From assembly GCF_003719195.1 (NCBI RefSeq), contig NZ_CP024996.1, positions 1,364,001-1,428,000 of the forward strand: 64,000 bases of DNA, in the 5' to 3' direction. This document shows, one piece after another, positions 44,224 through 52,727 of this stretch (position 1 is the first letter of the stretch; each line of letters starts with the position of its first letter). Source of the stretch: Herbaspirillum rubrisubalbicans (GTDB lineage Bacteria; Pseudomonadota; Gammaproteobacteria; Burkholderiales; Burkholderiaceae_D). Below the pieces are notes generated by a model that made no database searches, was not told the DNA's origin, and saw nothing but the letters and a program-made list of their open reading frames with translations. Position numbers and translations under genes: made by a program.

Positions 44224-44230
44224 ATTGATG
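44217..44230. promoter_or_regulatory. LysR-type box AGATCAAATTGATG (copy 2)
   Basis: Identical over 14 bases to the element at 41870-41883 and in the same orientation relative to the downstream promoter. A partial repeat, ATTGATGCA, recurs 31 bases away at 44255-44263. Confidence 0.6.
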
Positions 44231-44323
44231 CAGCCGATGCAGGTAATAAGCCTGATTGATGCATGGACTCGAACAGTGATCCATTCTCGAATCCGGTGCA
44301 TGAAAGCGCGTTTTGACGGGACT

Positions 44324-44358
44324 ATCGTGCGCAACTTCACCATGCAAGTGCGCACGAT
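44324..44358. terminator. Inverted repeat after the histidine kinase gene
   Basis: ATCGTGCGCA and TGCGCACGAT form a perfect 10-bp stem around 15 bases, with further ACTT/AAGT pairing inside. It lies 41 bases beyond the kinase stop. There is no T run, so termination is inferred. Confidence 0.45.
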
Positions 44359-44398
44359 CCCCAATGCGGCGCGTCTGGCGCGGGGGATAAAGGAATCT

Positions 44399-45976
44399 TT
44401 AGTTGTGGCGTTCGGCCAACGGCAGCGTGAAGCAGAAGCGGGTACCACGCGCCTGGGCTGCTGTTTCATGGCTTACCTCGCCAGGCTGCGCCCAGATATC
44501 GCCGCGATGGCGCGCGATGATGTTCTTGCACAGCGCAAGCCCGATACCATTGCCGCTGACCTTGGAAGAAAAGAAGCCGTCGAAGAGTCGTTCGCGGTGC
44601 CCGGCATCGATACCGCGCCCTTCATCGGCCACGCTCAACAAGGCATGGTCGCCGGCGCGTCGGGTAGTGATGCGCACATGCCGCGCCCCTTCCGGGAAAT
44701 CCATCATCTCTTCGATGGCATTGAAGGCCAGATTGAGGATCACCTGGCCGATCAAGACCTTCTCGCAACTGACCACCAGCGGCTCGGCACAGGGCAGGAA
44801 ATGCAGGTGGACCTTACCCTCGGCGGCCTTCATTTCGATGAACCAGCGCACGTCTTGCAGCACCGCATTGAGGTCGATGAGGCCTTCGCTCTGCTCCAGC
44901 CGCACCACGTATTCGCGCACGCTCTTGATGATGGCCGCGGCGTGATCGACCTGGCGCCCGGCACTCTCCAGCCCCCATACGATCTGCCCGGCCTGCTCGC
45001 GCAAGGCTTCGCTCTGTTGGAGACGCAATACCGATCCCTCCAGGAAATTGCGGATTGCCGCCAGCGGCTGCGACAGCTCGTGCGCAATGGCGGTAGCCAT
45101 CTCGCCCATGGCGTTGTGGCGCGCCAGGTATTCCAGCGAGGCCTGGTCGCGGCGGCGTGCTTCCTCGGCTTCGACCTGGTCGGTGATGTCGTGGAAGTGC
45201 AGCAGGTGACCCTTGAGGTCGTTCTCGATTTCGATATAGCGGCACACCGCATGGTGCCAGCGCACCAGACCATCCTTGCGCAGGATCTGGTAGCGCAACG
45301 GGAAGCTGATCGCATCCGGCAAGGCCAGGGTCAGCAATTCCAGTAGTTCGTCACGCGCCTCGGGCAGACATTGCTCGACGAAATTCTTGGGCGGATTCTG
45401 GCCGGGGCGCACGCCCAGCAGCTTGCGTCCGGCATCGCTCAGGTATTCGATGCCGCCATCGGCGCGCAGCACCGCCACGCCTTCGTCGGAGTCCTGCATG
45501 AATTCCTTGAGACGGCTTTCCAGTTTCTTCATCTCGCGCCGTATCTGTTCCTCGCGCGCAATATCGCGGAACTGCACCATGATGACGTCGCGCTCGCTCA
45601 GGGGCACCAGGGTGGCTACCGCCTCGGACATGATTTCGTCGCCATTCTTGGCGCGGTAGCACCACTCCACCATGTTGCTGCCGTGAAGCACCGCATCGTG
45701 CAACCACTTGCGACCGATCTCGCGGCGGTATTCGTGCGATTGCCGGCTCATGTCCGGCGCCTTCAAGGGCAGCAGTTCTTCCAGCGTGAATCCCAGCACC
45801 TGGCAGGCAGACGGATTAGCCCAGAGGATGGACTTGGTCTGGGCGTCGTGCAGGATGATGCACATGGGCAGCGCATCCATCATGCGGCGGAAATCATCGA
45901 GGCCGAAGCGGATGGCGTCGTCCTCGGGCATTGCGGCGGGTTGTTCTGGCATCGCTATCTCTGTGGTGGAATCCAT
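44399..45976 (-). CDS. Soluble PAS-domain histidine kinase
   Basis: 525 residues and no membrane span. Two PAS domains (about 25-145 and 150-275, the second followed by a PAC-like HFHDITDQVEAE) precede the dimerisation region with phospho-acceptor His299 (AIAHELSQPLAAIRN). An HATPase domain follows, with NLAFNAIEEMM (N box), DEGRGID and GNGIGLALC (G boxes). This FixL/StyS/NodV-like cytosolic design suits sensing of an intracellular aromatic. It is divergent from iacA and the likely partner of the FixJ-type regulator encoded at 35985. Confidence 0.9.
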   Translation of the reverse strand: MDSTTEIAMPEQPAAMPEDDAIRFGLDDFRRMMDALPMCIILHDAQTKSILWANPSACQVLGFTLEELLPLKAPDMSRQSHEYRREIGRKWLHDAVLHGSNMVEWCYRAKNGDEIMSEAVATLVPLSERDVIMVQFRDIAREEQIRREMKKLESRLKEFMQDSDEGVAVLRADGGIEYLSDAGRKLLGVRPGQNPPKNFVEQCLPEARDELLELLTLALPDAISFPLRYQILRKDGLVRWHHAVCRYIEIENDLKGHLLHFHDITDQVEAEEARRRDQASLEYLARHNAMGEMATAIAHELSQPLAAIRNFLEGSVLRLQQSEALREQAGQIVWGLESAGRQVDHAAAIIKSVREYVVRLEQSEGLIDLNAVLQDVRWFIEMKAAEGKVHLHFLPCAEPLVVSCEKVLIGQVILNLAFNAIEEMMDFPEGARHVRITTRRAGDHALLSVADEGRGIDAGHRERLFDGFFSSKVSGNGIGLALCKNIIARHRGDIWAQPGEVSHETAAQARGTRFCFTLPLAERHN

Positions 45977-46103
45977 GCCCTAGGGGTTTTCTTTAGAAGC
46001 CTTCTCCTCATCCCCTAAAAAAGCTGCAGCGCTCCCGATTGAACCGGGACCGGTCGCTCCCTACACTCGACTTCATTCTGATGCAAGCCACCTGGAGAAT
46101 GCA
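45977..46103. promoter_or_regulatory. Divergent kinase-iacA control region
   Basis: TTGAAC (46039-46044), 17 bases, TACACT (46062-46067) is a good sigma-70 promoter for iacA. Upstream, TAGGGG (45981-45986) and CCCCTA (46012-46017) form inverted 6-base arms 25 bases apart. These resemble, but do not match, the TAGGTA arms found upstream of iacG. Confidence 0.55.
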
Positions 46104-47264
46104 ATGTCCGTGATGGAAAACCCGGCCGCGTTGGCCGCCCGTGAAGAGGATGCACTGGCCCCGCTGCTGGCCGAGATCCGCGCGCGTCGCGATGAATTCG
46201 CGACCCAGCGCTTCGTGCCCAGGGATTTCATCGCGCAGCTCAAAAAGGCCGGCGTCTATCGCGCCGCCACCCCGCAATGCTTCGGCGGCAGCGGCATGTC
46301 GCCCATGGCCTTCCTGCAGTTGATCGAAAAGATCTCGCAAGCCGACGCTTCGGTGGGTTGGGTGGCCAGCTTCGGTTCGGCCTCGGTCTACCTGGCGGCC
46401 TTGCCCAAACAGACCCAGGCCACGCTCTATGCCAAGGGGCCCGACCTCACCTTTGCCGGTGGCCTGTTCCCGATCCAGCCGGCGACCCAGGTCGAGGGCG
46501 GCTGGATGGTCGATGGCACCTGGAAGTTCGGCAGTGGCTGCAAGGGCGCTGACGTACTCGGGGTCGGTATCGGTGCCGCCGTCCCCGGGCAGGCCGGCTC
46601 CAAGCCTCGCACTGCGGTGCTGCCGCCGCAACAGGTGGAGATCATCGACAACTGGGATGTGATGGGGCTGGTCGGGACCGGCAGCCATGACCTGAAGGTC
46701 AGCCAGCAATTCGTACCCGATGAGTGGACCTTCATCCGCGGCGGCGCTGCCACCATCGATGAACCGCTGTATCGCTATCCCACCATCGCCTATGCCGCGC
46801 AGGTCCTGGCGGTGGTCAACCTGGGCGTGGGACGGGCGGCCATTGATGAGATCAACCAGATGTCGGGCGGCCGGGTGGCCATCACCGGCGCGCCCAAGCT
46901 GGCCGACCGTTCCTATGTGCGCATCGAGGTGGCCAAGGCCGAGGCCAAATTGCGCTCGGCGCGCGCCTTCCTCTATGATGCCACCGGCGAAGTGTGGGAC
47001 TCCATCCTGGCCGGCGATCCGGTCACGCCCGAGCAGGTGAGCCTGTTGCGCCTGACTGCGGTGGAGATCGCCAAGGTCGGCAACGAAGTAGTGCAAGCCA
47101 TGTTCGGCTTGGCCGGTACCACTGCGATCTACAACCACCACCCGCTGCAGCGTTACCTACGCGATGCCGCCGTGGTCAAGCAGCACGCCTTCTTGGGCGA
47201 GGGCATCTATGACGGGGCCGGTGCGGTCACGCTGGGTGTGCCGCCGATGCCGGGCTTCCTGTAA
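46104..47264 (+). CDS. iacA: Flavin-dependent indole-3-acetate monooxygenase, IacA
   Basis: 386 residues with the acyl-CoA-dehydrogenase/group D monooxygenase fold: FGGSGMSPMAFLQLIEKISQADASVGWV near the N-terminus, FAGGLFPIQPATQVEGGWMVDGTWKFGSGC in the middle domain, and ARAFLYDATGEVWDSI in the helical C-terminal domain. No CoA-thioester substrate is expected. IacA hydroxylates indole-3-acetate at C2 using reduced flavin (from IacG). GGAGAATGCA precedes the ATG. It opens the iacA-B-E transcript that continues into transport genes. Confidence 0.88.
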   Translation: MSVMENPAALAAREEDALAPLLAEIRARRDEFATQRFVPRDFIAQLKKAGVYRAATPQCFGGSGMSPMAFLQLIEKISQADASVGWVASFGSASVYLAALPKQTQATLYAKGPDLTFAGGLFPIQPATQVEGGWMVDGTWKFGSGCKGADVLGVGIGAAVPGQAGSKPRTAVLPPQQVEIIDNWDVMGLVGTGSHDLKVSQQFVPDEWTFIRGGAATIDEPLYRYPTIAYAAQVLAVVNLGVGRAAIDEINQMSGGRVAITGAPKLADRSYVRIEVAKAEAKLRSARAFLYDATGEVWDSILAGDPVTPEQVSLLRLTAVEIAKVGNEVVQAMFGLAGTTAIYNHHPLQRYLRDAAVVKQHAFLGEGIYDGAGAVTLGVPPMPGFL

Positions 47265-47316
47265 GCCGTCGCATTCAGGTCATTTTCATTCGTCAAGTTG
47301 TCAGTTCGGAGCCTTC

Positions 47317-47688
47317 ATGAGCCAAGTCCCAAGCAATGATAAAGAACCGCTGCGCGTCCTCTTCTGCGTCGGCGTGACGCAAAACTTCTTCGACCTGCCG
47401 GCCACCGAAACCGGTCCCGTATGGCAGGCCTATGGCCAGATGATGACGGCCCTGGCCACCATGGACGGCATCAAGGTCTTGGGCACCATGGATGACGACC
47501 GCCTGATGGTGGGCAAGTCCGACGCTGCCCCCTGGACCTTCTACATCATGGCCGATGTGGCCGACCTCGATACGGTGGTGGCTGCCTGCAATCTGTTCCG
47601 TACCACCATGGTGGGGGAACATCGCCTGTGGAAGTACGGCAAGATCGAAGCCCGTGTAGGTCGCGCCCTGATCATCCAGGGTGGCTGA
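47317..47688 (+). CDS. iacB: Small conserved protein of the iac cluster, IacB
   Basis: 123 residues. EPLRVLFCVGVTQNFFDLP, IKVLGTMDDDRLMVG and FYIMADVADLDTVVAACNLFR suggest a small alpha/beta dimeric-barrel-like protein. No catalytic motif is obvious. Between iacA and iacE it matches the position and size of IacB, whose role is unresolved in the literature I know. The ATG at 47317 has CGGAG upstream; iacE starts two bases after its stop. Confidence 0.75.
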   Translation: MSQVPSNDKEPLRVLFCVGVTQNFFDLPATETGPVWQAYGQMMTALATMDGIKVLGTMDDDRLMVGKSDAAPWTFYIMADVADLDTVVAACNLFRTTMVGEHRLWKYGKIEARVGRALIIQGG

Positions 47689-47690
47689 CC

Positions 47691-48434
47691 ATGGACAAGA
47701 AGATTGCCCTGGTCACCGGCGCCGCACGCGGTCTCGGTGAAAGCATCGCGCGCAAGATGCACGCCGCCGGCTACAAGGTGGCGCTGTCCGACATTGATCT
47801 TGAACAGGTCTCGGCGGTGGCCGCCAGTCTGGACGCCAGCGGTGCCACGGCCATGCCGCTGGCGCTGGATGTGCGCCGCAAGCCCGATTTCATCGCCGCC
47901 TGCGACGCCATCGAATTGCGCTGGGGTGGCGCCACGGTGCTGGTCAACAATGCCGGTCGCTCACGCGTGGCCGCGCTCATGGAGATCACTCCCGAGGAGT
48001 GGGATGAGGTCACCGCCATCAACATGAAGGGCACATTTCTTGCATGTCAGGTGTTCGGCAAACGCTTCGCCGAACGGGGCTACGGTCGCATCATCAACGT
48101 CGCCTCGCTGGCCGGCCAGAACGGGGGCACGGCCACCGGCGCCCACTATGCCGCTGCCAAGGGTGCGGTGCTGACCTTGACCAAGGTCTTTGCGCGCGAA
48201 CTGGCCGGTTCCGGTGTCACGGTCAACGCCATCTCGCCCGGTCCGCTGGACTTGCCCATCGTGCGCGAGATCGTACCGGCCGACAAGCTGGCCGCGACCA
48301 TCGCCACCATTCCGGTCAAGACCCTGGGCGCGCCGGATTTCATCGCCGATGCCGTGCTGCTGCTGGCTTCGCCCGATGCCGGTTCGGCTACTGGCGCTTG
48401 CCTGGACATCAATGGCGGTCTGTACATGCGCTGA
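47691..48434 (+). CDS. iacE: Short-chain dehydrogenase, IacE
   Basis: 247 residues. Cofactor loop VTGAARGLGES, NNAGRSRVAA, catalytic region NVASLAGQNGGTATGAHYAAAKGAV (Tyr-x3-Lys) and the ending GACLDINGGLYMR are standard SDR features. In characterised systems IacE acts with IacA to reach dioxindole-3-acetic acid, the substrate of the Rieske enzyme. Two bases separate it from iacB. FabG-like paralogues look alike, so context carries the name. Confidence 0.85.
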   Translation: MDKKIALVTGAARGLGESIARKMHAAGYKVALSDIDLEQVSAVAASLDASGATAMPLALDVRRKPDFIAACDAIELRWGGATVLVNNAGRSRVAALMEITPEEWDEVTAINMKGTFLACQVFGKRFAERGYGRIINVASLAGQNGGTATGAHYAAAKGAVLTLTKVFARELAGSGVTVNAISPGPLDLPIVREIVPADKLAATIATIPVKTLGAPDFIADAVLLLASPDAGSATGACLDINGGLYMR

Positions 48435-48507
48435 ACCCGTACTGCTGTCTCGGATCGGTGGCGGCGTGGGGAAGTCCGCCATCATCTCAACCACAAGGGA
48501 GAAATAC

Positions 48508-49674
48508 ATGCTGCACAAACGTCTGATTGCCGGTGCCGTCCTGGCCGCTATGGGAACCCTCGCCGCTCTGGCCGGTAATTCTGCTCTGGCCCAGGTCAAG
48601 ATCGGCGTGGTGAGCTCGGCCACCGGTCCGGTCTCGCTGGTGGGCATTCCGCAAAAGAATACCGTGCCGCTGCTGCCGACCAAGGCCGGCGACCTCAAGA
48701 TCGAATACATCTCATTGGATGACGCCAGCGATCCGACCAAGTCGGTCACGGAAGTCAAGAAGCTGATCTCGGAATACAACGTCGACGCCATCATCGGCCC
48801 CAGCGGCTCGCCCAATGCCATGGGCGTGATCTCGTTCGTGGCCGAGGCAGGTGTGCCGATGCTGGCACCCGTGGGTACTGCTGCCGTGGTGCTGCCCATG
48901 ACCGAGCAAAAGAAATGGGTCTTCAAGACCACCCAGAACGATGACCTGATCGCCAATGCGCTGGTGGCGCAGATGGTCAAGAGCAAGGTCAAGACGGTGG
49001 GTTTCATCACCATCAACGATCCCTTCGGTGAGAACTGGGCCAAGGTGTTCGGCGAGCTGGCGGCCAAGAACAATATCAAGATCGTCGCCAACGAGCGCTA
49101 CCAGCGCACCGATACCTCGGTCACCGCGCAGACCCTGAAGATCCTGGCCGCCAACCCTGATGCAGTGTTGGTGGCCGCGCCAGGCGCCGCTACCGTGCTG
49201 CCGCAGACCACGCTCTATGACCAGGGCTACAAGGGCAAGATGTACCAGACCCACGGCGCGGCGCTGCCGGCCTTCCTGCAACTGGGCAAGAACAAGGTCG
49301 AGGGCACCATCCTGGCGGCCAGCCTGATGCTGGTCTTGCCTGAGATCCCCGACAGCAACCCATCCAAGAAGGTGGCCACCGACTACATCGAGGCCTACAA
49401 GAAGATGTACAACACCGTGCCCGCCACCTTCGGCGCCAACGTCTATGACGCCGGCCTGCTCTTGGAAAAAGCCATTCCGGTGGCGGCCAAGAAGGCCAAG
49501 CCGGGCAGCAAGGAATTCCGCGCCGCCCTGCGCGATGCCCTGGAAAACACGCGGGAAGTGGTGGGTACCCAGGGCGTCTACAACATGAGCCCGGCCGACC
49601 ACAGCGGTTTCGATGAGCGTGGCCGTGAACTGATTACCGTCAAGGGCGGCAACTGGACCCTGCTCAAACAATAA
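48508..49674 (+). CDS. Periplasmic solute-binding protein of a branched-chain-type ABC importer
   Basis: 388 residues. The signal peptide ends at GNSALAQ. The mature protein starts VKIGVVSSATGPVSLVGIPQKN, the typical Leu/Ile/Val-binding-protein-like type I fold, with later IIGPSGSPNAMGVISFV and YQTHGAALPAFLQ. AAGGGAGAAATAC precedes the ATG. In such HAAT importers for aromatic compounds the binding protein decides the substrate. Location directly after iacE suggests indole-3-acetate or a related acid rather than an amino acid. Confidence 0.88.
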   Translation: MLHKRLIAGAVLAAMGTLAALAGNSALAQVKIGVVSSATGPVSLVGIPQKNTVPLLPTKAGDLKIEYISLDDASDPTKSVTEVKKLISEYNVDAIIGPSGSPNAMGVISFVAEAGVPMLAPVGTAAVVLPMTEQKKWVFKTTQNDDLIANALVAQMVKSKVKTVGFITINDPFGENWAKVFGELAAKNNIKIVANERYQRTDTSVTAQTLKILAANPDAVLVAAPGAATVLPQTTLYDQGYKGKMYQTHGAALPAFLQLGKNKVEGTILAASLMLVLPEIPDSNPSKKVATDYIEAYKKMYNTVPATFGANVYDAGLLLEKAIPVAAKKAKPGSKEFRAALRDALENTREVVGTQGVYNMSPADHSGFDERGRELITVKGGNWTLLKQ

Positions 49675-49688
49675 AAAAGCCGTTCCCT

Positions 49689-49715
49689 CTGTCCGCCGCA
49701 AGTCGCAGCGGACAG
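49689..49715 (+). other. Intercistronic hairpin after the binding-protein gene
   Basis: CTGTCCGC and GCGGACAG form a perfect 8-bp stem with an 11-base loop, 14 bases after the stop. It is not followed by a T run. Hairpins at this place in ABC operons often protect the binding-protein mRNA and lower expression of the membrane genes; that role is inferred. Confidence 0.5.
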
Positions 49716-49803
49716 ATTGCTCCACCTCCACCCGTAGTTAGCACCCGGCGCGTCGCTGCTGGCCTGACCATCGCCAACGCGCCGGCTCCACAAGGAAGTC
49801 GCA

Positions 49804-50838
49804 ATGAATCTCCAAATCGTGGCGCTCCTGGGACAGGATGGCATCACCAATGGCGCCATCTATGCGCTCCTGGCGCTGTCCATCGTCCTGGTCTTCACCG
49901 TCACCCGCATCCTCCTGATTCCGCAGGGCGAGTTCGTCTCCTTCGGTGCGCTCACCATGGGCATGATGCAAAACGGCCAGACCCTGACCGTGGCCTGGTT
50001 GCTGGTGGCCATGTGCCTGGGCGCCTGTGCCTTCGATCTGTACGACATGTGGCGTACCAGCCGCCGTCGCCCCAGCCTGTGGCTGCCGGCCAAGCTGGTC
50101 TATGCGGCGCTGGTGGCGGGGGTGGCGCTATCGGTCAATTTCGCCAGCTGGCCCATGCTGGCGCAGGTGGCCATGACCTTGCTGCTGCTGGTGCCGATGG
50201 GGCCGCTGATGTATCGCATGGCGTTTGAGCCGATTGCCTCGGCTTCGCCGCTGGTGTTGCTGATCGTCTCGATTGCCGTGCACGTCGCACTGGTGGGGGT
50301 GGCGTTGTTGGTGTTCGGCCCGGAAGGGGCACGCACCGCACCCTTTACCGAGGCCGCGCTGGAAGTGGGCGGCTTGCGCCTGTCCAGCCAGGCACTGTGG
50401 GTGATCGGGGTGTCGCTGCTGTTGATCGTGGCGCTGTTCCTGATGTTTGAACGCACGCTCTACGGCAAGGCCTTGCGCGCGGCGGCCCTGAACCGCATGG
50501 GCGCGCGCCTGATGGGGATCTCGCCCGTATTCGCGGGCAAGGCCATGTTCCTGTTGGCCTCGCTGATCGGCGTGATGTCGGGCATCCTGATTGCGCCCAT
50601 CACCACCATCTACTACGACTCGGGTTTCCTGATCAGCCTCAAGGGCTTCGTCGGCTCCATCATCGGCGGCCTGGTCAGCTATCCACTGGCCGCAGCCGGT
50701 GCGCTGGCCATCGGCCTGATCGAATCCTTCTCCACCTTCTGGGCCAGCGCCTACAAGGAAATCATCGTCTTCGTGCTCATCATCCCCATCCTGCTATGGC
50801 GTTCGCTGTCGACCCATCACGTGGAGGAAGAAGAATGA
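49804..50838 (+). CDS. ABC importer permease, LivH type
   Basis: 344 residues with about eight to ten spans. DGITNGAIYALLALSIVLVFTVTRILLIPQGEFVSFGAL is the LivH N-terminal signature, and GKALRAAALNRMGARLMGISP is the coupling-loop region. The protein is somewhat long because of an inserted loop (YDMWRTSRRRPSLWLP, about residues 80-95). It overlaps the next gene by 4 bases (ATGA). Confidence 0.9.
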   Translation: MNLQIVALLGQDGITNGAIYALLALSIVLVFTVTRILLIPQGEFVSFGALTMGMMQNGQTLTVAWLLVAMCLGACAFDLYDMWRTSRRRPSLWLPAKLVYAALVAGVALSVNFASWPMLAQVAMTLLLLVPMGPLMYRMAFEPIASASPLVLLIVSIAVHVALVGVALLVFGPEGARTAPFTEAALEVGGLRLSSQALWVIGVSLLLIVALFLMFERTLYGKALRAAALNRMGARLMGISPVFAGKAMFLLASLIGVMSGILIAPITTIYYDSGFLISLKGFVGSIIGGLVSYPLAAAGALAIGLIESFSTFWASAYKEIIVFVLIIPILLWRSLSTHHVEEEE

Positions 50839-52727
50839 AAGCGCCTTCCGCTCACCGTACGTTGCGTCTGTCTTCCCGTGCCGTCCTGGCGGTGTTCGTG
50901 CTCCTGCTGGCGGCAGCCCCCTTCGTATTGCCGTCGTTCACCATGACCTTGTTGAACAACATCGGCCTGGCGTCATTGGTGGTGCTGGGCCTGGTGTTGC
51001 TGACCGGCGTGGCGGGCCTGACCAGCTTCGGCCAGGCGGCCTTCGTCGGTCTGGGTGCCTATCTCTCGGCCGCGCTCTCGGCCAAGGTATTGCCCTTGCC
51101 CGATGCCCTGCTATGGATGCAATCGCCCTGGGTGACGCTGGTGGTGGCGCTGCTGCTCACTGCCTTGCTGGCCCTGGCCGTGGGCAGCGTCACGCTCAAG
51201 CTGTCCGGGCATTACCTGCCGCTGGGCACCATCGCCTGGGGCATCAGCCTGTACTTCATCTTCGGCACACTGGAGAGCATGGGAGGACAGACCGGCATGT
51301 CAGGCATTCCCTCCATCACGCTGTTCGGCGTGGCGCTGCATTCCGACCGCGCCATGTTCGGCCTGATCTGGGTGATGGTGCTGCTGGGTGTGGCCGCCGT
51401 GCACAATCTGCTGGATTCGCGCCAGGGTCGTGCCATCCGCGCCTTGAAGGGCGGCATCGTGATGGCCGAGGCCATGGGCATTCCCACTGCCCGGATGCGC
51501 ATCGTCGTCTTCGTCATCGCCGCCGTGCTGGCCGCACTCTCGGGCTGGCTCTACGTCCACATGCAGCGCTTCGTCAATCCCTCGCCCTTTGGCCTGGGCT
51601 TTGGCATCGACTACCTGTTCATGGCCGTGCTGGGCGGGGCCAGCCAGGTCTGGGGCGCGCTGCTGGGATCGGCGCTGATCGTGGTGATGAAGGAATGGCT
51701 GCAAGGTATCTTGCCGGTGCTGCTGGGGCGTTCCGGCAACTTCGAGACCATCGTCTTTGGCCTGTTGATCGTGGTGCTGCTGCAGCGCTCGCGCGATGGG
51801 ATCTGGCCCTATCTGGCGCGCTTGGTGCCGGTGCATACCCGCCGGCTGCAACTGGCTACCCAGGCTGAACCGCTGCCCCGGCGCGCCATGCCGGCCCCGC
51901 ACGAAGTGGTGCTGGACGTGCGCGCCGTGACCCGCAAGTTCGGTGGTCTGGTGGCCAACAACAACATGAGCCTCAAGGTCATGGCCGGCGAAGTGCTAGC
52001 CTTGATCGGCCCCAATGGCGCGGGCAAGTCCACGCTGTTCAACCAGATCTCGGGCGTGGATACGCCGACCTCGGGCAGCGTGCAATTCCGCGGCCATGAG
52101 GTCACTGGCCGTGGCGCGCGTCACATCGCCGGCCTGGGCATGAGCCGCAGTTTCCAGCATGTGCGCCTCATGCCGCGCATGACGGTGCTGGAAAACGTCG
52201 CCATCGGCGCCTACCTGCGCGGCCAGCGCGGCGTGCTGGCATCGATGCTGCGCCTGGATCGCAAGGAAGAAGCGCGCATCCTGGCCGAAGCCGCACGCCA
52301 GATCGAGCGCGTGGGCTTGGGCGCGCAGATGTATGAACTAGCCGGCGCGCTCTCGCTGGGCCAGCAACGCATCCTCGAAATCGCCCGCGCGCTGGCGGCC
52401 GATCCCTGTCTGCTGCTGCTGGACGAACCGGCTGCCGGCCTGCGCCTGGGCGAAAAACAGGCGCTGGCGGAACTGTTGCGCAAGCTGCGCGGCGAGGGCA
52501 TGGCCATCCTGCTCGTGGAGCACGATATGGACTTTGTCATGGAACTGGTGGATCGCATCGTGGTGATGGACTTCGGCCAGAAGATCGCCGAAGGCTTGCC
52601 CGCGGAAATCCAGAACAACCGCGCCGTACTGGAAGCCTACCTGGGCGTGGCCGATGAGGACCAGGCAGGCCCCTCCGAGATGGATACCGATACCGCGATC
52701 GCAGCAGGAGCACATCATGGGCAATAA
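50835..52727 (+). CDS. Fused LivM permease and LivG ATPase of the ABC importer
   Basis: 630 residues. The N-terminal 335 or so form a LivM-type permease (LTGVAGLTSFGQAAFVGLGAYLSA, the coupling segment GRAIRALKGGIVMAEAMGIP). A linker of about 30 residues leads to a LivG-type nucleotide-binding domain with Walker A GPNGAGKST (about 392), signature LSLGQQRILEIARAL (about 506) and Walker B LLLLDEPAAGL. The reading frame runs through without a stop, so this is a genuine fusion, known in some HAAT systems. It overlaps livF by 11 bases. Confidence 0.92.
   Translation: MKAPSAHRTLRLSSRAVLAVFVLLLAAAPFVLPSFTMTLLNNIGLASLVVLGLVLLTGVAGLTSFGQAAFVGLGAYLSAALSAKVLPLPDALLWMQSPWVTLVVALLLTALLALAVGSVTLKLSGHYLPLGTIAWGISLYFIFGTLESMGGQTGMSGIPSITLFGVALHSDRAMFGLIWVMVLLGVAAVHNLLDSRQGRAIRALKGGIVMAEAMGIPTARMRIVVFVIAAVLAALSGWLYVHMQRFVNPSPFGLGFGIDYLFMAVLGGASQVWGALLGSALIVVMKEWLQGILPVLLGRSGNFETIVFGLLIVVLLQRSRDGIWPYLARLVPVHTRRLQLATQAEPLPRRAMPAPHEVVLDVRAVTRKFGGLVANNNMSLKVMAGEVLALIGPNGAGKSTLFNQISGVDTPTSGSVQFRGHEVTGRGARHIAGLGMSRSFQHVRLMPRMTVLENVAIGAYLRGQRGVLASMLRLDRKEEARILAEAARQIERVGLGAQMYELAGALSLGQQRILEIARALAADPCLLLLDEPAAGLRLGEKQALAELLRKLRGEGMAILLVEHDMDFVMELVDRIVVMDFGQKIAEGLPAEIQNNRAVLEAYLGVADEDQAGPSEMDTDTAIAAGAHHGQ

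Larger units (their letters stand above)
44077..44398. promoter_or_regulatory. Control region between the porin and histidine kinase genes
   Basis: 322 bases without a gene. From left to right: the inverted repeat CATGAC-atttc-GTCATG (44170-44186), the porin promoter with its LysR box, a second ATTGATGCA (44255), and a strong inverted repeat at 44324-44358 that may end the kinase transcript. Confidence 0.55.
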
